Assembly: GCA_903928915.1 (NCBI GenBank)
Contig: CAIYSL010000139.1
Coordinates: 23,114 to 87,113, forward strand
From: an uncultured Syntrophobacterales bacterium
GTDB lineage: Bacteria; Desulfobacterota; Syntrophia; Syntrophales; UBA5619
Direction: 5' to 3'
Length of the DNA stretch: 64,000 bases
The number at the start of each line of letters is the position of its first letter. Position 1 is the first letter of the stretch. The position numbers and the translations under genes are program-made. Below the pieces are notes generated by a model. The model worked only from the letters and a program-made list of their open reading frames with translations, searched no databases and had not been told where the DNA came from. This document shows positions 49,076 to 58,951 of the stretch, piece after piece.

Positions 49076-50265
49076 CGGCCGGCCTCCCCGCGGATCGCCT
49101 CGAGCGGCCGGATCCTGCCCGCCCGCCAGGCGGGATAGACGCCGCTGACGAGGCCGATGCAGATGATCCCGGCGAGCGTCAGCAGGACCAGCCGCGTGTC
49201 GATCATCACCAGCCCACCCCCCGGCGCGTAGGGGAGGACGGCGCGCATCGCGAGGTCGGTCACCTTGGACAGGAACAGGGCCAGTGCGATCCCCAGCACG
49301 CCGCCGGTCGTGCACAGCAGCAGGGTCTCGATCCAGATAAGCTGGAAGACGTCCCCGGGCATGGCGCCGATCGTCTTGAGGATGCCGATCTCCTGGAAGC
49401 GCTCCCAGACCGAGGTGAGGATCGTATTGATCACCCCGACCATCGAAATGACGATGGCGATCAGCGCGATCGACAGCACCATGACCTTGGCCGTGGAGAT
49501 GAGCTTCATGATCGTCTCCTTGACCTGGGTGAGGCTGACGATCTGGACGTCGGGGAGCTTGTACAGCTTCTCTTCGAGCCCGGCACTGTCCACCCCCTTC
49601 TTCAGTTTGATCCCGATGGTGGTGATATCCTCGGGGGTGTTCAGGACCTTCTGGAGGGTCTTGAGCGGAACGAAGATCGTGCCGTCGTCCTGCGTGCCGG
49701 TCCGTTCGAGGATGCCGACTACCTTGAGCTGGACGTTCTTCTCGGGCATCAGGATCATATCGCCCACCTCCCGCGTCTCCAGCTCGGCCGCCTCGTAGCC
49801 CATCACGACCTCGCGGGCGTCGGGGGCGGTGAACCAGCCCCCCTGCTTGAACCTGAGGAAGGGTTTCAGCTCGGCGAAGGTCTTGGCGTCGATGCCGAAG
49901 TAGCCGGCGATCCCGCCCTTCTCCCCCTTGTTGGGGTCGAACAGGGCCGACATCAGGATGGGGGTGATCTGCTCCACCTCCGGCTCCTTGGCGATGTCCG
50001 CCATGATCGACTCCTTCATGTACCGGAGCCCTGCCCCGCCCTGGAGCATCAGGGTGGCCGCCTCGTAGGGGCACCCCTTGGCCATGATCATGATCTGGAA
50101 CCCCATGTTGTCGATGTCCCGGTTGAGCGAGGTCTCGTACCCCTGGTTGAACCCCAGAAGGCTCACCAGCACCCAGGAGGAGAGGGCGATCCCCACGAGG
50201 GTCAGGAGGCTCCGGACCTTTTTCCTGAGCAGATTCTTGTAGGCAACCTGGAATTTCGAGATCAT
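49072..50265 (-). CDS. FtsX-like ABC transporter permease
   Basis: 397 residues, MacB/FtsX architecture: N-terminal helix (VRSLLTLVGIALSSWVLVSLLGFN), a ~200-residue periplasmic domain (tail rich in EVEQITPILMS..GRYFG), and a C-terminal three-helix FtsX unit (KVMVLSIALIAIVISMVGVINTILTSVWERFQEIGILKTIGAMPGDVFQL, LLLCTTGGVLGIALALFLSKVT, LVLLTLAGIICIGLVSGVYPAWRAGRIRPLEAIRG). It does not translocate across the membrane in the usual way but uses ATP to move a periplasmic or lipid substrate. Confidence 0.88.
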   Translation of the reverse strand: MISKFQVAYKNLLRKKVRSLLTLVGIALSSWVLVSLLGFNQGYETSLNRDIDNMGFQIMIMAKGCPYEAATLMLQGGAGLRYMKESIMADIAKEPEVEQITPILMSALFDPNKGEKGGIAGYFGIDAKTFAELKPFLRFKQGGWFTAPDAREVVMGYEAAELETREVGDMILMPEKNVQLKVVGILERTGTQDDGTIFVPLKTLQKVLNTPEDITTIGIKLKKGVDSAGLEEKLYKLPDVQIVSLTQVKETIMKLISTAKVMVLSIALIAIVISMVGVINTILTSVWERFQEIGILKTIGAMPGDVFQLIWIETLLLCTTGGVLGIALALFLSKVTDLAMRAVLPYAPGGGLVMIDTRLVLLTLAGIICIGLVSGVYPAWRAGRIRPLEAIRGEAGR

Positions 50266-50987
50266 CTCTTCTGCTCCTCAAATACGAATTCATCCATCAG
50301 GATGAGGTTTTTCTTCGTCGCCCGGAGCGCCGCCCGGAAATCGGCCTCCGCCTCGGGCGCCGGGTTCTTGATCCCTGCGACCTTGCCTGCGGCCTTGCCG
50401 GTGGCTACGTCGTACTGCTCGAAGTCCTTCAGGGTGAGGCCGGCGAACTGCCTGCCGAAGGCCGCGTCGCGGAGCTTGGCGGCGTACTGGCTGGTCATCT
50501 TCTGGATGTAGAACCCCCGCATCTGCCCGTCGACGGTCAGGACGACGAACACCTGGATCCCCCCGAACTGTCCCTTCTGGTTCACCCCGTGGATGTAGCC
50601 CACCTTCTTCGTACCGGTGAAGATCTCGTAGATCGTGTAGGGGACGTCGATCGTCTCGTAGATCCCCTTGAAGGTGTCGCCGAGCCGTTTCTCCACCTGC
50701 GCCAGCAGCGGCTTGCCCCCTTTCTTGAGGATCGAGGTGTAGACGGTCTTGTACCCCGTCGATTCCGGGAAGAGCCGGGCCACGTCGCGGTCCGGGTCGT
50801 TCAGATCGCACCCTACGGCCGCCCAGGCCGGCGAAGCCCCCGCGAAGAGCATGAGGAATGCCAGGAGCAGTGCCAGGCGCTTTACGGAAGGGCTCGCAGG
50901 CAGGGTACTCAAAACGATGGCCGCTGCGCGTTTGCGGGATCCCCGTGCCGCGCTGCCGGAGCGTTTTTCCATCAGTGCCGTTCTCAT
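50262..50987 (-). CDS. FMN-binding-domain-like exported protein
   Basis: 241 residues. A long N-terminus leads to a signal-like hydrophobic run (VKRLALLLAFLMLFAGASPAWA). GKKVGYIHGVNQKGQFGGIQVFVVLTVDGQMRGFYIQKMTSQYAAKLRDAAFGRQFAGLTLKDFEQYD resembles the FMN_bind fold of NqrC/RnfG, with the strand-turn before a conserved R/A-x-x-F-x-x-F. The Thr that bears covalent FMN is not clearly recognised. It overlaps both neighbours by four bases. A redox or lipid-linked accessory of the ABC system is inferred. Confidence 0.6.
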   Translation of the reverse strand: MRTALMEKRSGSAARGSRKRAAAIVLSTLPASPSVKRLALLLAFLMLFAGASPAWAAVGCDLNDPDRDVARLFPESTGYKTVYTSILKKGGKPLLAQVEKRLGDTFKGIYETIDVPYTIYEIFTGTKKVGYIHGVNQKGQFGGIQVFVVLTVDGQMRGFYIQKMTSQYAAKLRDAAFGRQFAGLTLKDFEQYDVATGKAAGKVAGIKNPAPEAEADFRAALRATKKNLILMDEFVFEEQKR

Positions 50988-52006
50988 ATGGGTAAGTAGT
51001 AGTACAGCTGCAGGAGGAACCGGTGGTCGTCCTTATTGTGGCCGTAGGAGTACCCCAGCCGGAGCGTCAGGTCCGCCGTGAGGAGGCTCGAAAAACAGAG
51101 GGCCGCCTCGTAATCGTACTCCTCGCCGAATTTCCAGTAGGAGGGCTGGGCCTCGATCTTGAACCTTCCCTCCTGGTCGAGATTGATCCCGAAGCGGTAG
51201 GACATCGCCAGGGTGTCCTGGTCGAGCCAGCGGCCGGCGTACAGGTCGAACCGGTGTTCCAGGTTGTCCCGGAGCACCGTCAGGTCGACGCCGGCCAGCC
51301 GCATCAGCCGCGGTTCCGGGTCCCGGAGCCGATAGCCCATCGTGTCGAGGGTGTTGCCGTAGCCCAGGGAGAACCCCAGGTTGTAATTGTCCCGGCTCTG
51401 GACGCCGTAGGAGACCCGGGCCGCGGTCATGTAGTTGCCCTTGAAGTGAACGGGCATCCCCGTGCCGGTGGTGACGCTGGCCGAGACGTCCCCCCAGGAA
51501 AAGTCCCGGTACAGCCCCGCCCCCCAATCGCGGTCGTACCCGAATCCCTGGATGGCGAGGGTCCGCAAGATCTGGCCGTGGCTGTCGAAATAGGAGGAGA
51601 GGCCGAAGGCGGGCCGGTTGTGGCCGACCCAGAGATAGCTCAGCGGGGTCTTGACCTTCACGAAGGCGTTGTAGATCTGCGGCTCGAGGGCGTAGGTGTG
51701 GCGGTTGTCCCGGCTGCCGTAATCGGTGCCCGGGGGGTTGTCCTCGGTCAGGGCGAGCCGCCCCTGCAGGGCGATCGTCGCCACGTCGCCCGCTTCACCG
51801 GAGATGCGGTGCAGGTAGTCGAACCCCACGGAGGATTTTTGCATCTCCGCGTCGGGGTTCTGCGAGTAGGTGATCGGCCGCCGCACCTCCGAGGAGTAGC
51901 CCGCGACCCCCTGCGCCTCGAAGAAGAGGAGGTAATCGGCCTCGGCCGCACCGGCGCGGGCGAGCAGCGCAAGCCCCATGACGCCTGCCAGCAGTGTCTT
52001 ATACAT
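50984..52006 (-). CDS. Outer-membrane beta-barrel protein
   Basis: 340 residues with a signal peptide (LAGVMGLALLARAGAAEA) and regular amphipathic strands ending in YYYLPI. Strand motifs such as VGHNRPAFGLSSYFDSHG, WGAGLYRDFSWGDVSASVTTGTG and YNLGFSLGYGN suggest a 12-16-strand porin-like barrel. Its stop overlaps the FMN-like gene start and its own start overlaps the YtkA-like gene stop. Probably the outer-membrane exit or binding partner of the cluster. Confidence 0.75.
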   Translation of the reverse strand: MYKTLLAGVMGLALLARAGAAEADYLLFFEAQGVAGYSSEVRRPITYSQNPDAEMQKSSVGFDYLHRISGEAGDVATIALQGRLALTEDNPPGTDYGSRDNRHTYALEPQIYNAFVKVKTPLSYLWVGHNRPAFGLSSYFDSHGQILRTLAIQGFGYDRDWGAGLYRDFSWGDVSASVTTGTGMPVHFKGNYMTAARVSYGVQSRDNYNLGFSLGYGNTLDTMGYRLRDPEPRLMRLAGVDLTVLRDNLEHRFDLYAGRWLDQDTLAMSYRFGINLDQEGRFKIEAQPSYWKFGEEYDYEAALCFSSLLTADLTLRLGYSYGHNKDDHRFLLQLYYYLPI

Positions 52007-52460
52007 TGAAGTTGAATCTCCCCCGGAACATAACCTTCCCGGCCTTGAGGACGGTGAGCTTAAGTTCCCAATCGCCCGGCATCATGATGTGGACCGGCAG
52101 GACGTAATCTCCCCGCTTCGAAACCTGGAGCGGGCGGTCGCCCGTACCGTGGGCGCCGCGCATCGACGGCATGTCGGCGTCGACCTTGACCTCCACCGAG
52201 GTGTCCTTCTTGCCGTCGGCGGTGAAGACCTCGACGCTCATGATCACCGTGCCCATCTTGAGCGGCTTATCGAAGCCAAAGATCAGATACGCGCCCTCCC
52301 CGATCGGGACCTTCTTACCGGGGCCGGGCATGGGGGGATAGTCGGCCGCCGGCACGGCGGCCTTCATCATCCCGTGGCCGCGCATCTCCCCCGCCGGGAG
52401 GGAGGCAGGCGGGAGAAGCAGAACCCCGGCCAGGAGTATGAGTGCGAGGTGGCGTTTCAT
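51999..52460 (-). CDS. Exported YtkA/FixH-like beta-sandwich protein
   Basis: 153 residues with signal MKRHLALILLAGVLLLPPASLPAG. The mature domain (LIFGFDKPLKMGTVIMSVEVFTADGKKDTSVEVKVDADMPSMRGAH..GDYVLPVHIMMPGDWELKLTVLKAGKVMFRGRFN) has the YtkA/FixH pattern, including aDMPSM and MMPGDWEL. Met/His clusters near residues 27-33 (MRGHGMMK) hint at copper or other metal binding. It starts a five-gene run of overlapping envelope genes ending in the ABC ATPase. Confidence 0.7.
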   Translation of the reverse strand: MKRHLALILLAGVLLLPPASLPAGEMRGHGMMKAAVPAADYPPMPGPGKKVPIGEGAYLIFGFDKPLKMGTVIMSVEVFTADGKKDTSVEVKVDADMPSMRGAHGTGDRPLQVSKRGDYVLPVHIMMPGDWELKLTVLKAGKVMFRGRFNFNV

Positions 52461-52612
52461 GTGAGATCAATCTCCTTTCTGTTCGTGAATACAGCGACTC
52501 AGGCCCGTTCCGCCCCAGCGAAGGGTGAAGAGGGCAGGGCGGTTCACTGGTAAGAATCTGCCCATTCCCCCGGGGATAGTAAAGGGGTGGTTAATGGGAG
52601 GAAAATGGTAGG

Positions 52613-54328
<1,716 letters not shown>

Positions 54329-54668
54329 TCCCCTCACCCCATGGATGTAGTGACCGGCCCGTCCGGGAGCCGCCCGGCCCTTTCGGCGCACTGTATACGA
54401 GGCTCCCCGGTGCGTCAAGACAATCAGGACAGCGGCAGCGGGTCGATCCGGTGGAGACGGCTTTGCGGGCGCGCTTTCACGATTTTTCTGAGGACCCGAG
54501 CGGTCGAAGCGCAGCGGTCCCAGGGGGGAGAAGCGGGTTTCTCCGGAAGCGGTTTTTACGCTTGACAGGTTGCCCGTCCCGAACGAATATAGGCAGCCGC
54601 CGGGGCGGGGCGCGGGCCGCTGCGGACCGGGACCGCCCGGGGAGGGAATCGAATCGGAAAAGGAGCGG
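54329..54668. other. Divergent intergenic region between the ABC transporter and transketolase-like genes
   Basis: 340 bases with no supported gene. On the minus strand a TTGACG (about 54414-54419) and TATACA (54393-54398) pair with a short spacer could drive the ABC transporter. On the plus strand a promoter for the next gene is listed separately. Nothing else recognised. Confidence 0.35.
54562..54591 (+). promoter_or_regulatory. Sigma-70-type promoter for the transketolase-like gene
   Basis: TTGACA (54562-54567), 18-base spacer, AATATA (54586-54591), about 78 bases before the start codon. Confidence 0.55.
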
Positions 54669-57026
54669 ATGATGCAACTCACACTGGGGCCGAGAAGGGG
54701 AATCTATTGCGACGTTACGGATCTGCTGAAGGGCGGGAAACCTCCCCTCACCGCAAGACAGGTGAAGCTCCTGGAGGAGTTCGACCTCGTCTACCGCACC
54801 CTCTGCATGCTCCTTTACAACTACGTCCCGGTGTCGGGCCACCCGGGCGGTTCGATCTCGGCCGGCAGATTCATGGCAGTGCTGCTCCTGGACTTCCTGG
54901 ACTATGACATCTCCCGGCCCGGCCGGGATGATGCCGATACGATCTCCCTCGGCGCGGGGCACAAGACGATGGGCCTGTACTCGCTCTGGGCGATGCGCAC
55001 CGAGGCCCTCAGGATCGCGGCCCCCGAGCTCCTCCCCGCCGACGAGCGGCTCCAGCTCCGCCTGGAGGACCTCCTCGGGTTCCGGCGGAACCCCATTTCC
55101 CGGACGGCCCTCCTGAAAAAGTTCAAGGCCAAGGTCCTCGACGGCCATCCCACGCCGGCGACCCCCTTTGTCCGCCTCGCCACGGGCGCTTCGGGCGTGG
55201 GCGTGGGGAGCGCGATCGGCCTTGCCCTGGGGGCGCGCGATTTTTACGGACCGGACGCGCCGCGGGTCCATATCGTCGAAGGGGAGGGCGGGCTGACCCC
55301 CGGCCGGGTCAGCGAGGCCCTCGCCGCCGCGGGCACCGCCTCGCTCGGGAACGTCATCCTCCACGTGGACTGGAATCAGGCGTCGATCGACAGCAACCAT
55401 GTCTGCCGGGAGGATGGGACGCCGGGCGACTACGTCCAGTGGACGCCGGCGGAGCTGGCCTACCTGCACGACTGGAACGTGATCGCCGTCCCCGACGGAA
55501 AGGACTGGCAGCAGATCTTCGCGGCCCAGAAAAAGGCCCGGGAGATGGGCAACAGCCAGCCCACGGCCATCGTCTACCGGACCGTCAAGGGGTGGCAGTA
55601 CGGCCTGGAGGGAAAGGCCTCCCACGGGGCGGGACACAAGCTCTGCGCCGACGGGTTCTTCACGGCGCTCGACCCGTTCACCGCCTCGGCCAAGGAAGCG
55701 CTCCCCCGCTGCGAAGCTTCCCGCCAGCGGTGCCGCGGCGGCAGCGACGCGGGAATCCTGGAGGAGTGCTTCTGGGAGGCCCTGCGGTGCGTCCGGAAGA
55801 CGCTGGAGGGGAACCGGCCGCTCACGGAGATGATCGTCGAGCGGCTCCGGGCGGCGCAGGGGCGGCTCGAACGGCGCCGGCGCACCCCCCGGAGCGGGGC
55901 GCCGCGGCTGGAGGCCGTCTACGAGATCGCCCGGCGATCCGCCGTCAAGACGCCGCCGGGGCTCACGCTCGCCCCGGGTGCGGCGACGACGCTTCGCGCC
56001 GAGTTCGGACGCATCCTCGACTACTACAACCGCGCCAGCGACGGGGCCCTGTTCGCCGCGGCCGCCGACCTGCTCGGCTCTACCAGCCTGATCACCGCCG
56101 GGCAGGGGTTCGCGGCAGGATACTTCAACGCCGCCGCCAACCCGGGCTCCCGGATCCTGGCGACGGGGGGCATCTGCGAGGATGCGATGACGGCGATCCT
56201 GGCGGGGCTGGCCTCCTTCGGCCGCCACAGCGGGGCCGGTTCCTCCTACGGGGCATTCCTGGCGCCGCTCGGCCACATCGCCGCCCGCCTCCATGCCATC
56301 GCCAACCAGGCCCGCCAGGCGCTGGAGAAGGGGCCCTACCGGCCGATCATCCTGGTCTGCGCCCACGCAGGGCTGAAGACCGGCGAGGACGGGCCGACCC
56401 ACGCGGACCCGCAGCCGCTCCAGGTCCTCCAGGAGAATTTCCCCCGGGGGACGGTCGTCACGCTCACCCCCTGGGACCCCCAGGAGTTGTGGCCCCTGAC
56501 CGCGGCGGCCCTGAACCGGCGGCCCGCCGTGATCGCCCCCTTCGTCACCCGGCCGACCGAGCGCATCCCCGACCGCAGGGCGCTGGGGCTGCCGCCCGCC
56601 GAGGCGGCCGCCGCCGGGGTCTACCTGCTGCGCCGCGGCCGCGGGAAAAAGGCCGGCGTGGTGGTCCTCCAGGGCAGCGAGGTGGGGTACGCCTTCGTGG
56701 AGGAGGCCCTGCCGCTGCTGGAGAAACGGGGCGTCGACCTGAACGTCTACTACGTGGCCAGCGCCGAGCTGTTCGACCTCCTGCCGCGGTCCGCCCGGGA
56801 GAAGATCTTCCCCGAGGAGCACGCCCGGCGGGCGATGGGGATCACCGGGTTCACCCTGCCGACGATGTACCGCTGGGTCCTGTCCGCGCAGGGGCGGGAG
56901 GCGACCCTCCATCCCTTCCGGAAGGGGCATTACCTGGGGAGCGGGCAGGCGCACATGGTTCTGGCCGAGGCAGGGCTCGACGGGAAGAGCCAGTTTCGGG
57001 CGATCATGCAGTACCTGAAGGGGTGA
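54669..57026 (+). CDS. Transketolase-like thiamine-diphosphate enzyme (long form)
   Basis: 785 residues from ATG 54669 (AAAAGGAGCGG), against ~660 for ordinary transketolase. PVSGHPGGSISAGRFM and SLGAGHKTMGLYSLWA supply the pyrophosphate-side His residues; HIVEGEGGLTPGRVSEAL..LGNVILHVDWNQASID replaces the usual GDGxxxEGxxxEA..N loop (metal Asp here Glu). The C-terminal half has ILATGGICEDAMTAILAGLASFGRH, VCAHAGLKTGEDGPTHADP and a final TPP-family domain. It may be a true transketolase or a related ketol transferase or E1-like enzyme. Confidence 0.75.
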   Translation: MMQLTLGPRRGIYCDVTDLLKGGKPPLTARQVKLLEEFDLVYRTLCMLLYNYVPVSGHPGGSISAGRFMAVLLLDFLDYDISRPGRDDADTISLGAGHKTMGLYSLWAMRTEALRIAAPELLPADERLQLRLEDLLGFRRNPISRTALLKKFKAKVLDGHPTPATPFVRLATGASGVGVGSAIGLALGARDFYGPDAPRVHIVEGEGGLTPGRVSEALAAAGTASLGNVILHVDWNQASIDSNHVCREDGTPGDYVQWTPAELAYLHDWNVIAVPDGKDWQQIFAAQKKAREMGNSQPTAIVYRTVKGWQYGLEGKASHGAGHKLCADGFFTALDPFTASAKEALPRCEASRQRCRGGSDAGILEECFWEALRCVRKTLEGNRPLTEMIVERLRAAQGRLERRRRTPRSGAPRLEAVYEIARRSAVKTPPGLTLAPGAATTLRAEFGRILDYYNRASDGALFAAAADLLGSTSLITAGQGFAAGYFNAAANPGSRILATGGICEDAMTAILAGLASFGRHSGAGSSYGAFLAPLGHIAARLHAIANQARQALEKGPYRPIILVCAHAGLKTGEDGPTHADPQPLQVLQENFPRGTVVTLTPWDPQELWPLTAAALNRRPAVIAPFVTRPTERIPDRRALGLPPAEAAAAGVYLLRRGRGKKAGVVVLQGSEVGYAFVEEALPLLEKRGVDLNVYYVASAELFDLLPRSAREKIFPEEHARRAMGITGFTLPTMYRWVLSAQGREATLHPFRKGHYLGSGQAHMVLAEAGLDGKSQFRAIMQYLKG

Positions 57027-57124
57027 TCGGCCTCGCCGGGGATGCCCACACCGATGCCGGCGGACTGCGGAGTAGTTGTTTTTCCAGGGGAATCCGGCGA
57101 GAAACGGTCGGCGCCAGAATTAGC

Positions 57125-57153
57125 TTGACATGGCGAAAACCTTCCCGTACGCT
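57125..57153 (+). promoter_or_regulatory. Sigma-70-type promoter for the riboswitch-TerC transcript
   Basis: TTGACA (57125-57130), 17-base spacer, TACGCT (57148-57153), placing the start near 57160, ahead of the aptamer. Confidence 0.7.
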
Positions 57154-57224
57154 CGATCTTCAAGAAAAGAAGGCCGCATCGAACAATTACCCTGGAGCAC
57201 GCGCACTTTTACAAGTCACGAGTC

Positions 57225-57350
57225 GTAAGGGGGAGTAGCAACCGGTCGAGGTTTGACCGGGCCGCGTTCCGTCAACACGGTGGATATTCCACCCGGGCGC
57301 GGCATCGCGACTGTCGTCGGGATTCCGCAAGACCTTTACTCACCACATCG
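57225..57350 (+). promoter_or_regulatory. yybP-ykoY (manganese) riboswitch aptamer
   Basis: The conserved 5' segment (GTAAGGGGGAGTAGCAAC at 57225-57242) and 3' segment (GCAAGACCTTTACTCACC at 57327-57344) match the invariant parts of the yybP-ykoY motif, which close as the P1/four-way-junction aptamer. Helices between them pair (GGTCGAGG..; GGATATTCC; GGGCGCGGC..). The class binds Mn2+ and switches TerC/MntP-type exporter genes on. Its 3' strand also belongs to the downstream terminator, and a TerC gene follows. Confidence 0.9.
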
Positions 57351-57381
57351 TAATACCGATGCCGCGGGTAGAGGTTTTTTT
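57332..57381 (+). terminator. Riboswitch-controlled intrinsic terminator
   Basis: ACCTTTAC (57332-57339), the 3' strand of the aptamer P1, can instead pair with GTAGAGGT (57368-57375), eight pairs with one G-U, directly followed by a run of T (57375-57381). Mn2+-stabilised P1 would sequester the first arm and allow readthrough. A competing hairpin GCCGCGGG (57361-57368) with CCCGCGGC (57385-57392) may act as antiterminator. Confidence 0.7.
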
Positions 57382-57411
57382 GTGCCCGCGGCGGGAAAAA
57401 AAGGGGGAACT

Positions 57412-58149
57412 ATGATCGATTTGGGTTGGTTGGGACAGATAGCGTTTACCTGGGAATTCTTCGCCGCCGTGATGAGCATCGTGTTCATCGACCTGGTGCT
57501 GGCCGGCGACAACGCCGTGGTGATCGCCATGGCGGTGAAGGACCTGCCGCCAAAGCAGCGCCACTGGGGGATCATCCTGGGGGCGGGCGGCGCCGTGATC
57601 ATCCGGGTCATCTGCACGTTTGCGGTGGCCCAGCTCTTGAACATGCAGTTCATCAAGCTGATCGGGGGGGCGGTGATCATCTGGATCGCGGTCAAACTGC
57701 TCACCGAGGGGGCCAAGGATGAGTGCAAGGACCACGAGTGCGGCAGCCTCTGGCAGGCCTTGTGGGTCATCATCGTGGCGGATCTGAGCATGGGCATCGA
57801 CAACATGCTGGCTGTGGGGGCGGCCTCCCACGGCAACCTGTTCCTGCTGCTGTTCGGCCTGATGCTCTCCATCCCCTTCGTGGTGTTCATGAGCAACATG
57901 CTCTCCAAGCTGATGGACAAATACCCGATCATCCTCTGGCTCGGCGCGGCGATCCTGGGCAAGGTCGGGGGCGAGATGATGATCACCGACCCCTGGGTCC
58001 GCGGCCTGCTCAACCCGCCCAAGTGGACGGAGTATGCGGTGATGGCGTTCTTCGTTGCCTTCGTCTGCATCCTGAGCAAGCTGATCATCAACCGGCGCAA
58101 GGCTGCGGGGGAGCTGGAACAGTCTATCGTCAAGGACGCGGCAGTCTGA
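57412..58149 (+). CDS. TerC-family integral membrane protein (Mn2+ exporter type)
   Basis: 245 residues from ATG 57412 with AAGGGGGAA upstream. About seven membrane segments. VFIDLVLAGDNAVVIAMAV and WVIIVADLSMGIDNMLAVGAASHGN are the paired acidic TerC/YjbE motifs, one in each half. Mn-responsive TerC proteins (YkoY/YceF type) move or metalate manganese during excess. Control by the yybP-ykoY riboswitch supports a Mn-homeostasis role. Its transcript ends in the hairpin at 58226. Confidence 0.92.
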   Translation: MIDLGWLGQIAFTWEFFAAVMSIVFIDLVLAGDNAVVIAMAVKDLPPKQRHWGIILGAGGAVIIRVICTFAVAQLLNMQFIKLIGGAVIIWIAVKLLTEGAKDECKDHECGSLWQALWVIIVADLSMGIDNMLAVGAASHGNLFLLLFGLMLSIPFVVFMSNMLSKLMDKYPIILWLGAAILGKVGGEMMITDPWVRGLLNPPKWTEYAVMAFFVAFVCILSKLIINRRKAAGELEQSIVKDAAV

Positions 58150-58225
58150 TGGCGACCGCTTCCGTCGGAGGTTAGGGCGTTCCGAGTGCTGCGGCCGCCG
58201 GGGCCGGTAGCGGGGAGAAAGGTGA

Positions 58226-58260
58226 GCCCGTACAGGGTGGGAACCTGTACGGGCTTTTTC
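58226..58260 (+). terminator. Rho-independent terminator after the TerC gene
   Basis: A perfect 12-bp stem AGCCCGTACAGG (58226-58237) and CCTGTACGGGCT (58245-58256), seven-base loop, then TTTTT to 58260. Confidence 0.9.
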
Positions 58261-58414
58261 GTCGGACCGTCTGCAGAAATCCTGCACATTTTTGTGCTGG
58301 ATATACCCCATATTACAATATCGTTCGCTTAGCCGTTTCTTCCGGTCTGCGGTACTTCTCCGGTAGTTAAATAAATACGGATAGTTATCATCTGCGCAGG
58401 GGCCTGCCGGGATG

Positions 58415-58429
58415 TGGCAGATTTCTTGC
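58415..58429 (+). promoter_or_regulatory. Sigma-54 promoter (-24/-12)
   Basis: TGGCAGATTTCTTGC has GG and GC exactly 12 bases apart, as required for RpoN promoters (consensus TGGCACG-N4-TTGCA). Transcription would begin about 12 bases past the GC, near 58441, and read into the small gene at 58496. Upstream activator sites were not recognised. Confidence 0.7.
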
Positions 58430-58495
58430 GAGATTTACCGTGACGCCAATTCGCGCACGGAGGGTTACACCGCAGGCTGAAGGGAGGTACGGACC

Positions 58496-58708
58496 ATGAA
58501 GATGAGCACACTGTCCAGGGGAAGCGTCGGCTTCGAGACTCGCACCGTCACCAGCTCCGCGAAGGGCGGCTGTCCGAAGCAGCGCACCGACCACAGCCCC
58601 TCCCTGTCGCACGCTTTTGCGAACCGTCCCGGGGAAGCGATCCCGGATTTCCCCTCCTACCGGTCGATGGAGGAACGGTACGGCATCCAGGAAGAGGGAA
58701 TCTTTTAG
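58496..58708 (+). CDS. Small protein of unknown function under sigma-54 control
   Basis: 70 residues. GGGAGG eight bases upstream of ATG 58496, its own sigma-54 promoter and its own terminator make a one-gene transcript. Sequence: KMSTLSRGSVGFETRTVTSS..GGCPKQRTDHSPS..NRPGEAIPDFPSYRSMEERYGIQEEGIF. One Cys, no membrane helix, no known domain. Small secreted or regulatory peptide possible; function not assignable. Confidence 0.6.
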   Translation: MKMSTLSRGSVGFETRTVTSSAKGGCPKQRTDHSPSLSHAFANRPGEAIPDFPSYRSMEERYGIQEEGIF

Positions 58709-58735
58709 GGCACGGAATCTTCGACCCTCCTGCAC

Positions 58736-58772
58736 CGCCCGCCCCCGGCACGCCCGGGGGCGGGCGTTTTTT
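58736..58772 (+). terminator. Rho-independent terminator after the small gene
   Basis: Twelve-bp GC stem CGCCCGCCCCCG (58736-58747) and CGGGGGCGGGCG (58755-58766) with a 7-base loop, then TTTTTT to 58772. Confidence 0.9.
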
Positions 58773-58951
58773 ATGGGGCGCAGGTCGGGCATTCGCAACT
58801 TGATACGGGACGGGGTTTTCACCGCGGCGCTCGCGGGGATTCTCTCGGGTACCATACCGCCGCAGCGCTGCGGGGATGGCCAGGCCAGGGGCGGAAAGAA
58901 GGTCCGTGCCCCGCGCAACGTCGTCCATCAGCCGGGGGCTGCGGGTACCGC

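Noticed and set aside
58376..58495. Structured RNA or riboswitch upstream of the small gene
   Set aside because: The sigma-54 box explains the sequence; no known aptamer core was seen.
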